The position numbers and the translations under genes are program-made. Shown here in pieces: positions 53,729 through 64,000 of a stretch of DNA of 64,000 bases (position 1 is the stretch's first letter; each line of letters begins with the position of its first letter). Origin of the DNA: Conus ventricosus (lineage: Eukaryota > Mollusca > Gastropoda > Neogastropoda > Conidae); contig CM031596.1 of assembly GCA_018398815.1 (NCBI GenBank), forward strand, positions 64,445,199 to 64,509,198, given 5' to 3'. A model generated the notes under the pieces. That model made no database searches, was not told the DNA's origin, and saw only the letters and a list, made by a program, of their open reading frames with translations.

Positions 53729-56016
53729 CCTCTAAGGAAATTTTTCACAGATGCTTCACACATTTTGATAAAAGTGCCCTCCTAAACGATTTACTTCACT
53801 CTGAATTAGATTACTTTTTCAGATCAGGAACCTTGACGATGCTGTAAACCTTTGGATAAGTACATTCAAAACAGTATATGATAAACATGCACTCTTTGTA
53901 AGAAAAAGAGTGAAACATGTCTAAAACCACCATGGTTAACAAAGGAGATTGACAATGACAGACACAAAAGAGATCATATACTCAAGTCAAAGAATAAAGC
54001 CTCATTCAGAAAACAAAAGAACAAAGCAACTTCCCAAGTATCGAATCAAGCCTTAAAATCTATTCCCTTTTTCCTCACTAATCGTCAACAGTTTGTTGAA
54101 ATTAATTCCAAAAGATCAAAGTTACTCCCCTTAAAATTTGGTGTCCCTTTAGGGTCAGTACTGGGGCCCCTGCTCTTTTCGATTTACATAAATGATTGCA
54201 ATTGTATGTACATTGTTGTTGTAAAATGTTTGCTGATTTTTACACAGTAGTATTCCTACCAAACTGGTAAGTAACCTGCAGACAAACATCAACAAGCTGA
54301 TTACATGGACACAAATGAATCATTTCTAAATGCTAATAAAACAAATTTCATGCACATTACAACAAGACAAAAGCAGCAGAAAATGAGTTCCTCATTCGCA
54401 CCATCATATGGCCATGGACAAAAGATTCAACAGATTACATTGCATAAAGTCTTAAGAGTTATCACTGACGACTTGTCTTGGTCCTACCACATTGCCGATC
54501 TTGGAAAATATATTTCCAAAAGAATATATCAACTTGCAGAAAACAAAAATTTTCTAAATCTTCATTCCAGGAAGATATCTTTTATGCGCATATCCTTTCT
54601 CTTATCAATCCACTTTATGGGATAATGCCAGCGAAACTAATCTGAAACAAGTAAGTTGTTTACATAAATGGGCCATAAATTAATTCATTTGAAACCTAGT
54701 GCCTTGACTAGGAGAGATTACAGAACTCTAAATATTCTTCCCTTTAAAGACAGACTCTACTTCAACAAATGCTTAAGCATGTACAATGTAATGAATGATC
54801 AGCTGAAATCATTGAAAGCTTTGTCACCAATAGAAACAGACATACACACAAACAGTCTTTTCCCAGACCCTGAAGTAATCTTTACAAATCAAAAAGTAAC
54901 AAGTGGGTATATTTTGCTCCCATAAGGAAACCTAACGCAGAGTAACTTTTATTCAAGACTGGCACAGCCCTTTAAACTTGAATAAAGTCAGACAAATATA
55001 TAGACAAGTGTGTGTCTCTATTTGACGCCGGAGCGCAGACACAACCAGCCGTTGTCTCCCTGATGAGTCCCGATCCACGGGCGAAAGGCCTCGGAGCAGG
55101 CAATACAAATATATCGCCTTCAAAAGGGATTGCTATGGTTCCCTTATGCAGCTAAGAAAGAGTTTTCATATCTGTAACATTTTTTTTTTTTTTTTAATTT
55201 CATTTCCCAGTTTCTCCATCTTCAACTCCCCTCCCCTCTATCCTCCCCTCAAGTCCAAATCTTTGCCAGACAGTTCAGTTGTTGGCCTGCGCTTGTTTTT
55301 TTTTCCCCCACTGTTAGATTGTTCGTCTATGTATTTGTCTGACTTTATTCAAGTTAAAGGGCTGTGCCAGTCTTGAATAAAAGTTACTCTGTGTTAGGTT
55401 TCCTTATGGGAGCAAAACATACCCCACTTGTTTACTGTTTATCGTTTACTGTTCCCTACCTCATTTCATTTCCGATTTTACAAATCAAGTTTTGTATACT
55501 CTGGAAGGATCGTATGGAAAAAAATTTGTCTTCCTCTGGCCCTTGAAACAGGCATTTCAAAAAAGCATCTGCTGGAAACTCTATGCAAGAATTAAAGGTC
55601 ACCCCTTCTCTCTCTCAATAACTGAATTTGAAATTGATGTTCCAACAACATTTCTTACCATGTCATAAGCTATAATATGAGTAATGTACATATTTGTAGG
55701 GTTAAAAGTTGTGTGGTTCTAAAAATGTTGTTTGTAATTTTTCCCCATTGAAATGCCGTATTTGTTTCGGGCTTCTTATAGGGGCAGGATGTAAAAAAGC
55801 TTGACAGTTTAAATTCTTCAACCCTTAATAAAGATAATTTGACTTGACTCACACACACACACACACAAAACACACAACACACACACATCTATCTTTTAGA
55901 AAAATGAATTGAAACCAATTTACCGCCATTGTACTGCAAGTTAGATGCAGCACCATGTTATCCTCAAAGACTCCTGTCCTCATCAACAACGTCTTGATCT
56001 GATCGTAGCATGCCAA
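50198..56016 (-). CDS. SLC25A10: Mitochondrial dicarboxylate carrier (SLC25A10-like), C-terminal part
   Basis: SLC25A10 exchanges malate or succinate for phosphate and sulfur oxyanions across the inner mitochondrial membrane. Four exons are visible (55924-56016, 53201-53281, 51046-51101, 50198-50305), about 113 of roughly 290 residues. They cover the third mitochondrial-carrier repeat with its PLDVMKTR signature and the last two helices. Exon phases are all 0, except that exon 51046-51101 is one base short, breaking the frame at a six-T run (minus strand). The N-terminal two thirds are not found up to 64000 and probably lie to the right. The oxoglutarate carrier SLC25A11 is the nearest alternative, but EQ(I/L)RxNFG favours SLC25A10. 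Confidence 0.85.
51046..51101 (-). CDS. SLC25A10: SLC25A10-like carrier exon, one base short
   Basis: Acceptor CTTCCACAG and donor GTAAAG. In the phase set by the preceding exon it reads SLMHCF and then shifts; with one more T in the run at 51082-51087 it would continue into FDIAKNGPMGFFK, which is what the family has. The 56-bp length is therefore 57 minus one. Likely a homopolymer miscall, otherwise a disabling deletion. Confidence 0.83.
52590..53165. repeat. Degenerate ~33-bp minisatellite, about 17 units
   Basis: Core: CACATACTGCTAAATGCTAC plus TGGCTATCATCAC with much divergence between units. It ends about 35 bp from a carrier exon (53201), inside the intron. Confidence 0.82.
53201..53281 (-). 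CDS. SLC25A10: SLC25A10-like carrier exon with PX-D-XX-K-X-R signature
   Basis: An 81-bp exon, acceptor TTTATGCAG and donor GTAAG. It encodes GTIATFMTMPLDVMKTRMMN and AAAGQYS. PLDVMKTR is the carrier-family signature of the third repeat, human ...QPLDVLKTRLMNSKGEY. Confidence 0.93.
53348..53395. repeat. (CA)n microsatellite
   Basis: About 46 bp of pure CA, intronic. Confidence 0.95.
53668..53725. repeat. (CA)n microsatellite
   Basis: About 58 bp of pure CA next to the 5' edge of a LINE fragment. Confidence 0.95.
53750..54990 (+). mobile_element. LINE fragment (CR1/L2-group), internally deleted
   Basis: Plus-strand frames show a pre-RT linker (DAVNLWISTFKTVYDKHALF and KKTKEQSNF-like), then FLTNRQQFVEINSKRSKLLP, GVPLGSVLGPLLFSIYIND, a missing stretch, ISLLSWSYHIADLGKYIS-like sequence and a C-terminal TLNILPFKDRLYFNKCLSMY. 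The RT front and fingers are missing. The C-terminus flows into a 3' region with a hammerhead-like motif. An AATAAA followed by TTGACTTGAC at 55828-55850 may be the true 3' end. Confidence 0.72.
54899..55433. repeat. Imperfect inverted repeat, arms about 100 bp
   Basis: Left arm 54899-55000 and right arm 55345-55433 are near-perfect reverse complements: AGTAACTTTTATTCAAGACT on the left, its complement on the right. The loop of about 340 bp holds the hammerhead-like motif. The left arm is LINE 3'-coding sequence, so the right arm is an inverted copy of the same piece. A related sequence lies at 60620-60830. Confidence 0.82.
55051..55104 (+). ncRNA. Hammerhead-ribozyme-like motif (type I, minimal stem III)
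   Basis: All core positions are present in order: CTGATGA (55060-55066), stem II GTCC/GGGC (55067-55070 with 55079-55082, one U-G pair) closed by an 8-nt loop, GAAA (55083-55086), a two-pair stem III GG/CC with no loop (55087-55090), and T-C (55091-55092) where cleavage would occur after C55092. Stem I pairs CTCC (55056-55059) with GGAG (55093-55096), then GTTG with CAAT beyond an internal loop. A loopless stem III is typical of retroelement hammerheads that work as dimers. Activity is untested. Confidence 0.65.
55820..55852 (+). repeat. LINE-type 3' terminus with TTGACTTGAC
   Basis: AATAAAGATAATTTGACTTGAC resembles the tail unit of the CR1 at 16797. It is followed by a CA tract. It may be the 3' end of the LINE that begins at 53750. 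Confidence 0.5.
55924..56016 (-). CDS. SLC25A10: SLC25A10-like carrier exon (third-repeat entry)
   Basis: A 93-bp exon, acceptor TTTTTCACAG and donor GTAAAT, phase 0 at both ends. It encodes LACYDQIKTLLMRTGVFEDN and MVLHLTCSTMA, matching human LSCYDQAKQLVLSTGYLSDN. The preceding exon (ending ...VTVGQ in the family) is not found nearby. Confidence 0.92.
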
Positions 56017-57938
56017 CTGTGAAAAAAAAAGAATGAAAAAAAGGTTAAAAAAAAATCACACTGCATTTCAAATAACCAAAGAGGCACTTTGCCTACATTT
56101 GCCTCACAATGATGAATAAACACAACAGGATGAAAACCACAGGGTAGGGGGGAAGGAAAGGGGGATGTAGATACAGCACTTTCACAAGCAAAAGAGAGCG
56201 CAGGTGGTTGTCAACACTAGCACCTGCAGACAACAATGCAGGTTCTCACTTCTATGTTAACCACTATTTCTTCAGCACCTTAAGGCGCTATCATCCCACC
56301 TCTACGTTTCGTCTCATTGCTACTGCCACTCAACTTCAGCACTATGAAATGTCCAGACCTTGATTTACTGCTGCTCTCAACCAGTTAGTGAACGACCAAA
56401 AGGTGAACAGTTGATGTCAGAGATCTACCTCTGTCAGACACTGCAGTCTCAGCTCTGCACGCGTCTTGAAAACATGCACCATCAGCTTGGCGTACTTTTC
56501 TGAGGTAACATGCATGACACTTTACCCTGCATACGTGATCTAGCTTAGTTCTTTGCTTGGTAACATATTCATTCTTTCTTTCTTTCTGCGTACACAGGCC
56601 GACACTCCTGCGGACACTGCCTGTATAGACAGGCAGTGGAGTTTTGTGCGTATGACCGTTTTTTATCCCGCCATTAAGGCAGCCATACTCCATCTTCGGG
56701 AAATATTCATTCATATATTTACATCTGCCGGATAGAAACGGCATTAAACATTCTGATCTTGACAAAATGTCACTGGAGATTTGATGCAGTTTTTGCACAT
56801 TGTCATTTAAATGTCTTTTCTCAGGATATAAAACAGTAATTGAAACTGATCATAATTCACAAGAAAATTACAATGTTCTAATGTTGATTTTATTAGTGAA
56901 AGTGTTAATCATAAATTAATGGCTGTTATAATTCAGAAACATCTTTGCACAAGGAATGATTTGAAAGGTTTTAACAAGCTTGATTATGCACATGCTTATA
57001 ATCCTGAGAAAATGCCAACTTTACAGTTTACCACAGACACAACCATGCACATACACGAACACACACTCATACACAGACACACACACACACGCACAGAAGG
57101 AGAACTGAAACGACATGCTTGCATAGACTCAATTGTAACATGTGCGAGTCAACAGTGTTTGGCCAAGTAGAAGAAAGCATTCATTTTTTGGTTTAACAAA
57201 ACATGCCAAATACAGTGACATGTTTAAAGCCCTTCTGTTGCTAGTTTCTCTTTCCTCTGACTTCTCACTATCATTTACAGTGGTTTCACACTCTAACCCA
57301 TTCTGCCTCACACTTTGCTCCACCTTACTTTCGACAGTGAAAAGCCTTACTTGCACAGCCCGTAAACCTACTTTTGTCCAGCTCAATCAAATTACACAGT
57401 GACTGAAATATCCTTAGGTACTCATCAGCATATGCAGTGTACTGTCTGTTAAGTGAAATAAATCACACATTGATGAATTATGCTTAGATTCCAGGGCCAC
57501 TGATGACTCATGGTATGTGTGTCACACAATAAAAATCAAATATTGAGGCAAAGATTTTAATACCTGTGCATTTTTATGATGCAGATGTTTTGAGAAAGTT
57601 GAAACGCAGTTTTTTGTTTCATCAACAAAGGGAATGCTGTGCTAATACAGCAGGTGTCAATGTCTGCGAGGAAGTGTGATTTCCCCTGATAAGAAGTTTC
57701 TTGAAACACATTTAAAACTGAAGCAGCGTCTACCATCATTTGTTGCTTGTTTTTGGTAAAGACTGTGAGTGACACCCTCAAAATGAAATATGATGCAGGA
57801 AAGCAACTGAAGAAGACAGCCATTGTGAAGTTTTGTTTTAAAAGGCCAGGCACTCCTGAGGACAAATAATATGTCTTAAGTGTCGAAGCATTTTTCTACA
57901 GATCAAATAAATCACAAACAGAATTAATCATTTTGAGA
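56017..57938. other. Carrier intron or upstream DNA
   Basis: Two minus-strand ORFs (56385-56798, 57557-57865) are open, but I do not recognise either and see no splice context for them. No transposon is identified. Confidence 0.45.
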
Positions 57939-58628
57939 AACTTTTTAGCCAATGCTCCGTCTTACTTTCAACTTTTTAGCCAATGCTCTGTCTTACATTC
58001 AACTTTTTAGCCAATGCTCTGTCTTACATTCAACTTTTTAGCCAATGCTCTGTCTTACTTCCAACTTTTTAGCCAATGCTTTGTCTTACTTTCAACTTTT
58101 TAGCCAATGCTGTGTCTTACATTCAACTTTTTAGCCAATGCTCGGTCTTACATTCAACTTTTTAGCCAATGCTTTGTCTTACTTTCAACTTTTTAGCCAA
58201 TGCTGTGTCTTACTTTCAACTTTTTAGCCAATGCTTTGTCTTACTTTCAACTTTTTAGCCAATGCTTTGTCTTACTTTAAAATTTTTAGCCAATGCTTTG
58301 TCTTACATTCAACTTTTTAGCCAATGCTTTGTCTTACATTCAACTTTTTTTTAGCCAATGCTTTGTCTTACATTCAACTTTCTTTTTTAGCCAATGCTCA
58401 GTCTTACATTCAACTTTTTAGCCAATGCTCCATCTTACATTCAACTTTTTAGCCAATGCTCCGTTTTACATTCAACTTTTTAGCCAATGCTTCGTCTTAC
58501 ATTCCACTTTTTAGCCAATGCTTCGTCTTACATTCAACTTTTTAGCCAATGCTTCGTCTTACATTCAACTTTTTAGCCAATGCTTCGTCTTACATTCAAC
58601 TTTTTAGCCAATGCTTTGTCTTACATTC
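57939..58628. repeat. 31-bp satellite, about 22 tandem copies
   Basis: The unit is AACTTTTTAGCCAATGCTxT plus GTCTTACATTC. The CCAAT pentamer is kept in every copy, while the base before GTC and the A/T in TTAC(A/T)TTC vary. Copies 14 and 15 have extra T bases. Total 690 bp. Confidence 0.96.
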
Positions 58629-59655
58629 AAACACATTGTCAGCGGCTGAATCTGCCTTCAAATACGTGTTTGAAGCAACCCTGGATGTTACATTTGCTTC
58701 CAAATCACTGACCACATAAGATAGATTTTTACATAAGGCATCTCAAAGACTTTGGCATTAGAAACCTGCTGTACTTTTTTTTTCTTTTTTTTTCCCCCAC
58801 ATGTGACATAGCAGTAGGCTTCTAAGATATACCAGTCACACTTTGTGCATGTGGAAGCTAATCAACAGTGTTCACTGGCACAAACCTCAACTGGAAAGGG
58901 GGGGGGGGGGGGGGGGCACAGATGTGTGCGTTGACCCCAACAGGTAGTCCTTTGCTCTCATCATCTCTGCTTACCCATTCAGGTAAGTATTTCAAAAAGT
59001 ATGGACCCAAGAGATTTAAAATTCTGATTTTTTTTTTTGTGGTTTGGGTTTTCTTTTTCAAAAATCATCAAAATTTTGTTAGAAAGATTAGAAAATTGAA
59101 AAGATTTCCAATGCCACCTTCAACTGTTTCCAAGCCTGAAAGTGAAAAACAAAATATAGCTGGCTGTCTGTTTTGCAGACTTCTGGTCCCTGTAGTGCTC
59201 CTGACCCAGCTCTCTTGTTGCTGCTGGAAAGGTGGGAAAGCTGTGGAGGTTGACGCTCATGTGGGGGCCATGGCAACACACTCTCTGGGTGCAGGGTGCG
59301 AAGCAACTATGGACTGAACCTTCTACAGTAATTTGCTCCCAAGGGTACCATATGGCATTGCTGGTTCATGTGCCAAGCTGAGTAGGCTTGCAGGACACTT
59401 TGTCGGACTGGAAGGAAAAACAAATTGTATTTTTCTGAATATACCTCATGAATGGTGTACAGCTGGAAAAAAAACAACAAAAAAACTCACACATTTTGTA
59501 CAAATTTTTCACCTGAATTTTGCTGACAAGTGTGTTTTCTTCTGTAGAACCAACATAGGCTGCTGAAACTCTGAGAAAAAAAATTTTCTTTAAAAAACTT
59601 TATAACATTCCTCCTGTGCAAGACCTGGATTTGGACGGAGGGCGTTTGTTTCACT

Positions 59656-59726
<71 letters not shown>

Positions 59727-60283
59727 GGAAGTGAGGAGAGGAAACAAATGGATGTCTAGCACTGTGAATGTGGTGTGCTGGGCCACACAGCCATTCATGT
59801 TCGAATTTCATCAGGGCGTAAGGACACAGGATTCAAACGCTACCTTAAACTTTCCTTGTGTAATCCCTTTTGCGAAGAGAGAAGATAAATTTTTCAATTT
59901 GTGAAGAAAAGAAAAAAGGAACAAAAAAATGTTCTCAGTAAGCACAATCTCATTTGTGCCAGGTGGCTGATGAAACTGTTTGCCAACCACTCTGCTAATG
60001 AAGGTCTTGTTGGAATGATTTCATTGTGGTATTCTCTCCGACACTTTCGATCTAGGTCCCTGAGACAGCTGCCAAGCCAAAATCTTGGGCCCTATTCATT
60101 GCTTTTTTTTGTTAATGATAGTTTGTGCTTTACTTTGTGGGACTGGTAGCCTAATATCTCTGCATTAGCTGCTTTAACTTGGCTCCGCTCGATCAATAAT
60201 CCCTCTCACTGCACACACTCCCTCCTCTCCTTTCAATCCTGCCCCCTGTTGTTGTTTTGAATGTTACAGCCACAATTCATGTT
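58629..60283. other. Low-complexity and unassigned DNA
   Basis: Contains a 19-G run (58898-58916) and a 70-G run (59656-59725). A 149-codon plus ORF at 58868-59317 starts in the G run and resembles nothing I know. No gene is supported. Confidence 0.5.
59656..59725. repeat. Poly-G run of 70 bases
   Basis: Uninterrupted G, ending GAGGAAGTGAGG. Proline- or glycine-only ORFs across it are artefacts. The length is likely unreliable. Confidence 0.95.
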
Positions 60284-62558
60284 GCCTATAGCCCAGCTGA
60301 TAGCAATGGGCCATATCAAGGCTGTGACAGCATTAAAGTCAACTCTCAAAGCAGATTAAAAGAAACAAAACAAATATAACTCATTAAAACATACTTTCTC
60401 AAAACGTGATAGAATTTTGTTAAAAATCTTTCTTCTGTAAAGTGTCTCAAAACATGATAGAATTTTGTTAAAAATCTTTCTTCCATAAAGTGCCTACACA
60501 GAGCACACAGAACAAACAAAAACACATCTTCCAAAAAGCGTATTCCAAGTTTGCCCATATACCCTGTGCCCGACATATGTACACAGCAACAGCTGGAGAA
60601 ATGAACAAACACCAATTAACATTCATTCAAGACTGACACGGCCTTTTTTTTTTATATCTTGAATGCAGTCAAACAGAACACACAGGCAAACAGAAACTAA
60701 TATAGGTAACCTCGGTTTGATTTTCATGCAAGGAAATCTTAAACAAGACAGGACCAGTAAACAGTAAAATGAACAAGTAGGGTAACTGTTATTCCCATGA
60801 GAAAATTACATGCCCGTAACTCCCAAATGAATTCTGACTCCAAATTGCCTGTCAGACATGCCGAAACAGAGAACACAGAGCAAAGAAAAAGGCATCTAAA
60901 AAAAAATGTTCCATAACACCAAAATCACCTAGCAGAAATGCAAACACAAGCGAACGGAACAAACAAGAAGACATTCCCCCCAAAAAGATGTTGCTGTATA
61001 CATGTGTCAGGCAAATGGCATATGGACAAGCTTGGAACACCCTTGTTTGACTATGTTTCTTTTTTCCATATGGTCTCTAAGAACATGTTGTGTTGTGAGT
61101 GGTACATCATATGGAATGCACCACGGAGCTTCTTAACCTTTCAAAACACAAGAGTGGGTGTAAAAGGGGTGGCCTGTGTGCAAATGGCACTAGACTGTTT
61201 CTTCTTTACCACCGACCATGGAACATGGTAAAAAACTATTTCAGGTCTGAACAGATTTGGAAGAGTTTGCTATCCAGCTGCAAGTTCCATCGCTCTTGCC
61301 AGAGATCTCTGACATAGGCCCGAGTTTTGTTTCAGACCTGCATGAGGGATAGAGAATCTGCTCAACTCTTTATCTGTAGTATTCTTGGCAAGTTTATCTA
61401 CCACCTCATTGCCTTGAATGCCAACATGACCAGAGACCCAAGCAAAAACTATGTTGCATCCTTTTAGATTTCAGAGAGGAGCACAGTTCAAGCAACTTCA
61501 GAAGTTGAGAGTTCTTGAGTTTATGGACAGCAATGGCCTTCGAAGCTGAAAGGGAATCTGAGAGAATGAAGAAATCTCTCTGCTTTTATTGAGGTTATGG
61601 ACAGCAAATACCTCTGAGGTAGAAAGGGAATCCGACAGAATGGGTAATCTTTATGTTTTGATGAAGAAACCCTTTCAGGAGCCAGGACCAAGGCTGTCAA
61701 CTCAGCGGTGTAGAGTGTAGCTGTTGGTGGGATGTGTTAAGAATATCTCTGAGGAGTTGTGCCCTTTCTCCAGACTTGAAGCCATCAGTAAACATTCTTT
61801 GGAGGGATGAAAATTTAGAACAAAGTTCAGCAAAAAATGTCCTGTATACCAAAGAGCTGGTGGGGTCTTTCAATATGAAGCCAAATCAAAGATGATCTCC
61901 GGGGTGAGGAAAGTCCACAGTGGGTCATCAGGAAATTTGGACGAATCACGCAAAACTTCCAGGTCTATGTTTGCATTGTTCAAATAGTGGAGAATATGAA
62001 TTTCCAAAGGTAGAATGGAAATAACGTTGTCTCAAACTTCTTGAGGAACTTCGGGTAAAAAAATGCAGTCATAAGCAAGATTTTCAGGTTCAGAGAAGAG
62101 GTTCAAGCGAAGTTCAAAGAAAGTGTAAGCCAATAGTTGGAGAGGGATGGTTCTCTGCATGCTGACTATATACAGGAAATGGTGAGGAATGCGCCCAAAG
62201 ACCTTGATGGAGGATGGGATCCTGTGTTTTCAGGGAGGAAGGTCAGGGAGAACCATAGAGAACATATCCATCAGCCAAGGGAGAATAAAACAGAAAAGAG
62301 CCTTTAAGAAAAGCAGAAGAAAGAATAAGGAAAAGAAGGGTTACACTTTGTCAAGGCCCTCTCCTTTAACCTGTCTGATAGGGCATCAACTCCTATGACA
62401 TCGTGCCTAGGCCAGTCAGCAACTAGACTATTTGCCCTAGAAGTTTGGGAAAACTTGCCTTCCATCCAAATATCACTGACCCCATCAGTTGGGCCTATGG
62501 GATCAATAGACCATGCAAGTCCTCAGACCACTGCAAGGCACCAGCCCCAGGGGGTCTC
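60284..62558 (-). mobile_element. Rearranged I-like LINE, copy A
   Basis: The 3' untranslated end (60284-60490, TATAGCCCAGCTGATAGCAA) matches 520-720; a tandem 42-bp duplication lies inside it. After a rearranged block (60600-61045), the 3' region, RNase H and RT tail (61046-62280) match 820-2010, with stops. At about 62280-62330 the sequence jumps directly to element 5' end sequence (to 62558), matching 6210-6467. ORF1, endonuclease and most of RT are therefore deleted. Confidence 0.75.
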
Positions 62559-62589
62559 CACCCAGGACTATATCTTAAATTTGTACTGA

Positions 62590-64000
62590 CTCCGTTGGTG
62601 TGAAAGACAGGTCTGTCTGACAAAAGACACTGTCAAAACCTTCTTGACCGCTGCTGGGCAGGACATATTGAACACAATCTGACTACCGACAACTGGCTTC
62701 CTTTTTTCATGAAAGGGCATTTTCTCTTCCATTTTGACTCTCTGGACAGATTTGTTCAACTGCCACTTTAGGCAGTCCTGTGAGGAGGGGTGGCTGCCAC
62801 TGCAGTTCATACAAAGGGCTGAGCCCTGGCAAGGGCCCTTATGGACTACTCAGCAGCACTGACCTCATATCTCCTTCTCCAAGCACCTGTTGCAAATGTG
62901 GCCATATTTCTGACAGTAAAAACACCTCACTGAAGACAGGGTGTGGAGGTCTACCCTGACTTTGAGATACCCAACTCTGACTGTGATACATGTGGCACCC
63001 AAATGTTGAAAAGAGTGTGTTGGCAGTGGTTTAATCCAACCTTTTACGAATGGTCTTACGGTGAACATCAATCAGTCCCTGTGGCCCTAATTCACTCTTT
63101 TTGACTGCCTCAGAGACGCCTTTAAGGTCAGGACACCTTTTGACCAGTTAAGCTGCTTGTGTGGAGATGCACTGATCCCCCTGTCAACCAAGTGCGTAGC
63201 ACTCCGGAGCTGTTCTGACTGGCGTTTTGACTGACATTCAATAAATAAAGAACCACTTTGAAGCCCTTTGATGAACTTGGGGTTGCCAGCAATACTTTGG
63301 AACACTTTCTGTATAATTAACAAATAGGATAAAAGCAGAAGAAAAATCTCCTGCTAAGTTCCTTCCACCACGAACCAGAAGTCCCCAAACCTGCCCTTTT
63401 TTGTTGTTGTTTCAATATCCAAGTGGCTGTAAAGTCCTGGGATGGTCTAGTTTTGTCCTGTACCTTCCCTTTCTTTGGGAGGGAGGAGGCTGGGGATTTT
63501 TAATGAAAAGCCTTTTCATTTGTTTCTTACTTCATCCTTCCGTTACCCATCCCACATGGAGTCCAACTGAGGGGCTGGGGTCAACAAATCACAGCATTGG
63601 CCCTTCCAGGTTTCAGGAGATATAAAACAAAAAGAAGCCAACCAACCCTTTCCCCCCCTGACCATGCCAAACTCCCAGGGACAGACTGCTGAGCACTATA
63701 GTAGGGAACTGTCTGTTCTGACCCAGCTCCATGCAGGGATAGCCAATTGATGCACATGAGCTGGTGCATACCTCCTGACATAGGAGAGGTCCACGCCAAA
63801 GAAATGTGTTAAGAGCACTCGCCCTCTCAATCACCAAGACCTCACTCCCCTCTATCACAGCTTGTACGACATGGCAAACGCAGCAAGTCTAAAGAAGACC
63901 ACAGGTAAGCGAAGAATGTGGAAAAGAAAACTTGAAAGGGAGCTAAAGATCAAAAAGATCCATTAACGAAGGCAGAAAACAGAGAATGTAAAGGGCAGGT
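62590..64000 (-). mobile_element. I-like LINE, copy B: ORF1 and 5' region, runs off the window
   Basis: A degenerate ORF1 (63087-63323 with IAGNPKFIKGLQSGSLFIEC; zinc knuckle CFYCQKYGHICNRC in 62865-63071) matches 4780-5560, and 63380-64000 matches the 5' untranslated region 5690-6230. It lacks everything 3' of mid-ORF1, where it abuts the 5' end of copy A. The 5' end lies beyond 64000. Confidence 0.8.

Noticed and set aside
53479..53847. Histidine/threonine-repeat ORFs and cysteine/valine ORFs on the other strand
   Set aside because: They are artefacts of CA microsatellites; the same applies at 20231-20876, 46711-47042 and 37209-37550.
56385..56798. 137-codon minus-strand ORF upstream of the carrier exon
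   Set aside because: It does not resemble mitochondrial carriers or any transposon protein I know, and no splice sites place it in a gene.
57557..57865. 102-codon minus-strand ORF
   Set aside because: No recognisable domain; composition is like the surrounding non-coding DNA.
57939..58628. Regularly spaced 31-bp repeats, superficially CRISPR-like
   Set aside because: There are no unique spacers: the whole 31 bp is repeated head to tail in an animal genome, so it is a satellite.
59487..59811. Poly-proline ORFs on the minus strand
   Set aside because: They are translations of the 70-base G run.

Overview
The window is animal genomic DNA: genes are split into short exons with GT/AG introns of 0.2 to 8 kb, and most of the remaining DNA is retrotransposons, SINE-like elements, satellites and microsatellites. 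The mix of non-LTR retrotransposon families, DIRS-like remnants and large tRNA-headed SINEs resembles a lophotrochozoan, most likely a mollusc. That assignment is inference; nothing in the window proves it.

Three host genes can be read exon by exon. (1) TSR3, the 18S rRNA aminocarboxypropyltransferase, lies on the minus strand from 11405 leftwards past the window start; four coding exons are visible. (2) GNPTG, the gamma subunit of the lysosomal-enzyme GlcNAc-1-phosphotransferase, lies on the plus strand from 19130 to about 31.7 kb, or to 35.3 kb with the last exon I favour; eight exons are well supported. (3) The C-terminal third of a mitochondrial dicarboxylate carrier (SLC25A10-like) lies on the minus strand between 56016 and 50198, tail to tail with GNPTG; its 5' exons probably lie beyond the right edge. 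TSR3 and GNPTG form a divergent pair, as they do in human, but here about 7.7 kb of mostly transposon DNA separates their start codons.

Layout: 0-11.4 kb is TSR3. Its third intron carries a near-complete 5.96 kb LINE (gag-like ORF1, then endonuclease, reverse transcriptase and RNase H) flanked by 13-bp target duplications. 11.4-19.1 kb is the transposon-filled divergent spacer. 19-35 kb is GNPTG, with introns holding a partial exon duplication, a hAT-like MITE, a piggyBac remnant, BED-like ORFs, a composite SINE and a DIRS/R2-like graveyard. 35-50 kb has no recognisable host gene; it holds a LINE 3' fragment, an 823-bp tandem duplication carrying a SINE, and a 1.5 kb TIR-bounded element. 50-56 kb is the carrier gene, with a LINE carrying a hammerhead-ribozyme-like motif in one intron. 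56-64 kb has a 22-copy, 31-bp satellite and two rearranged relatives of the first LINE.

Several otherwise coherent reading frames break at homopolymer runs, so some 'pseudogene' features may be assembly errors. The strongest leads are the hammerhead-like RNA at 55051-55104, the nonsense codon in TSR3 exon 1, the decoy copy of the GNPTG exon 3 acceptor, and the roughly 850-bp composite SINE family. I saw no clearly new multi-gene system.
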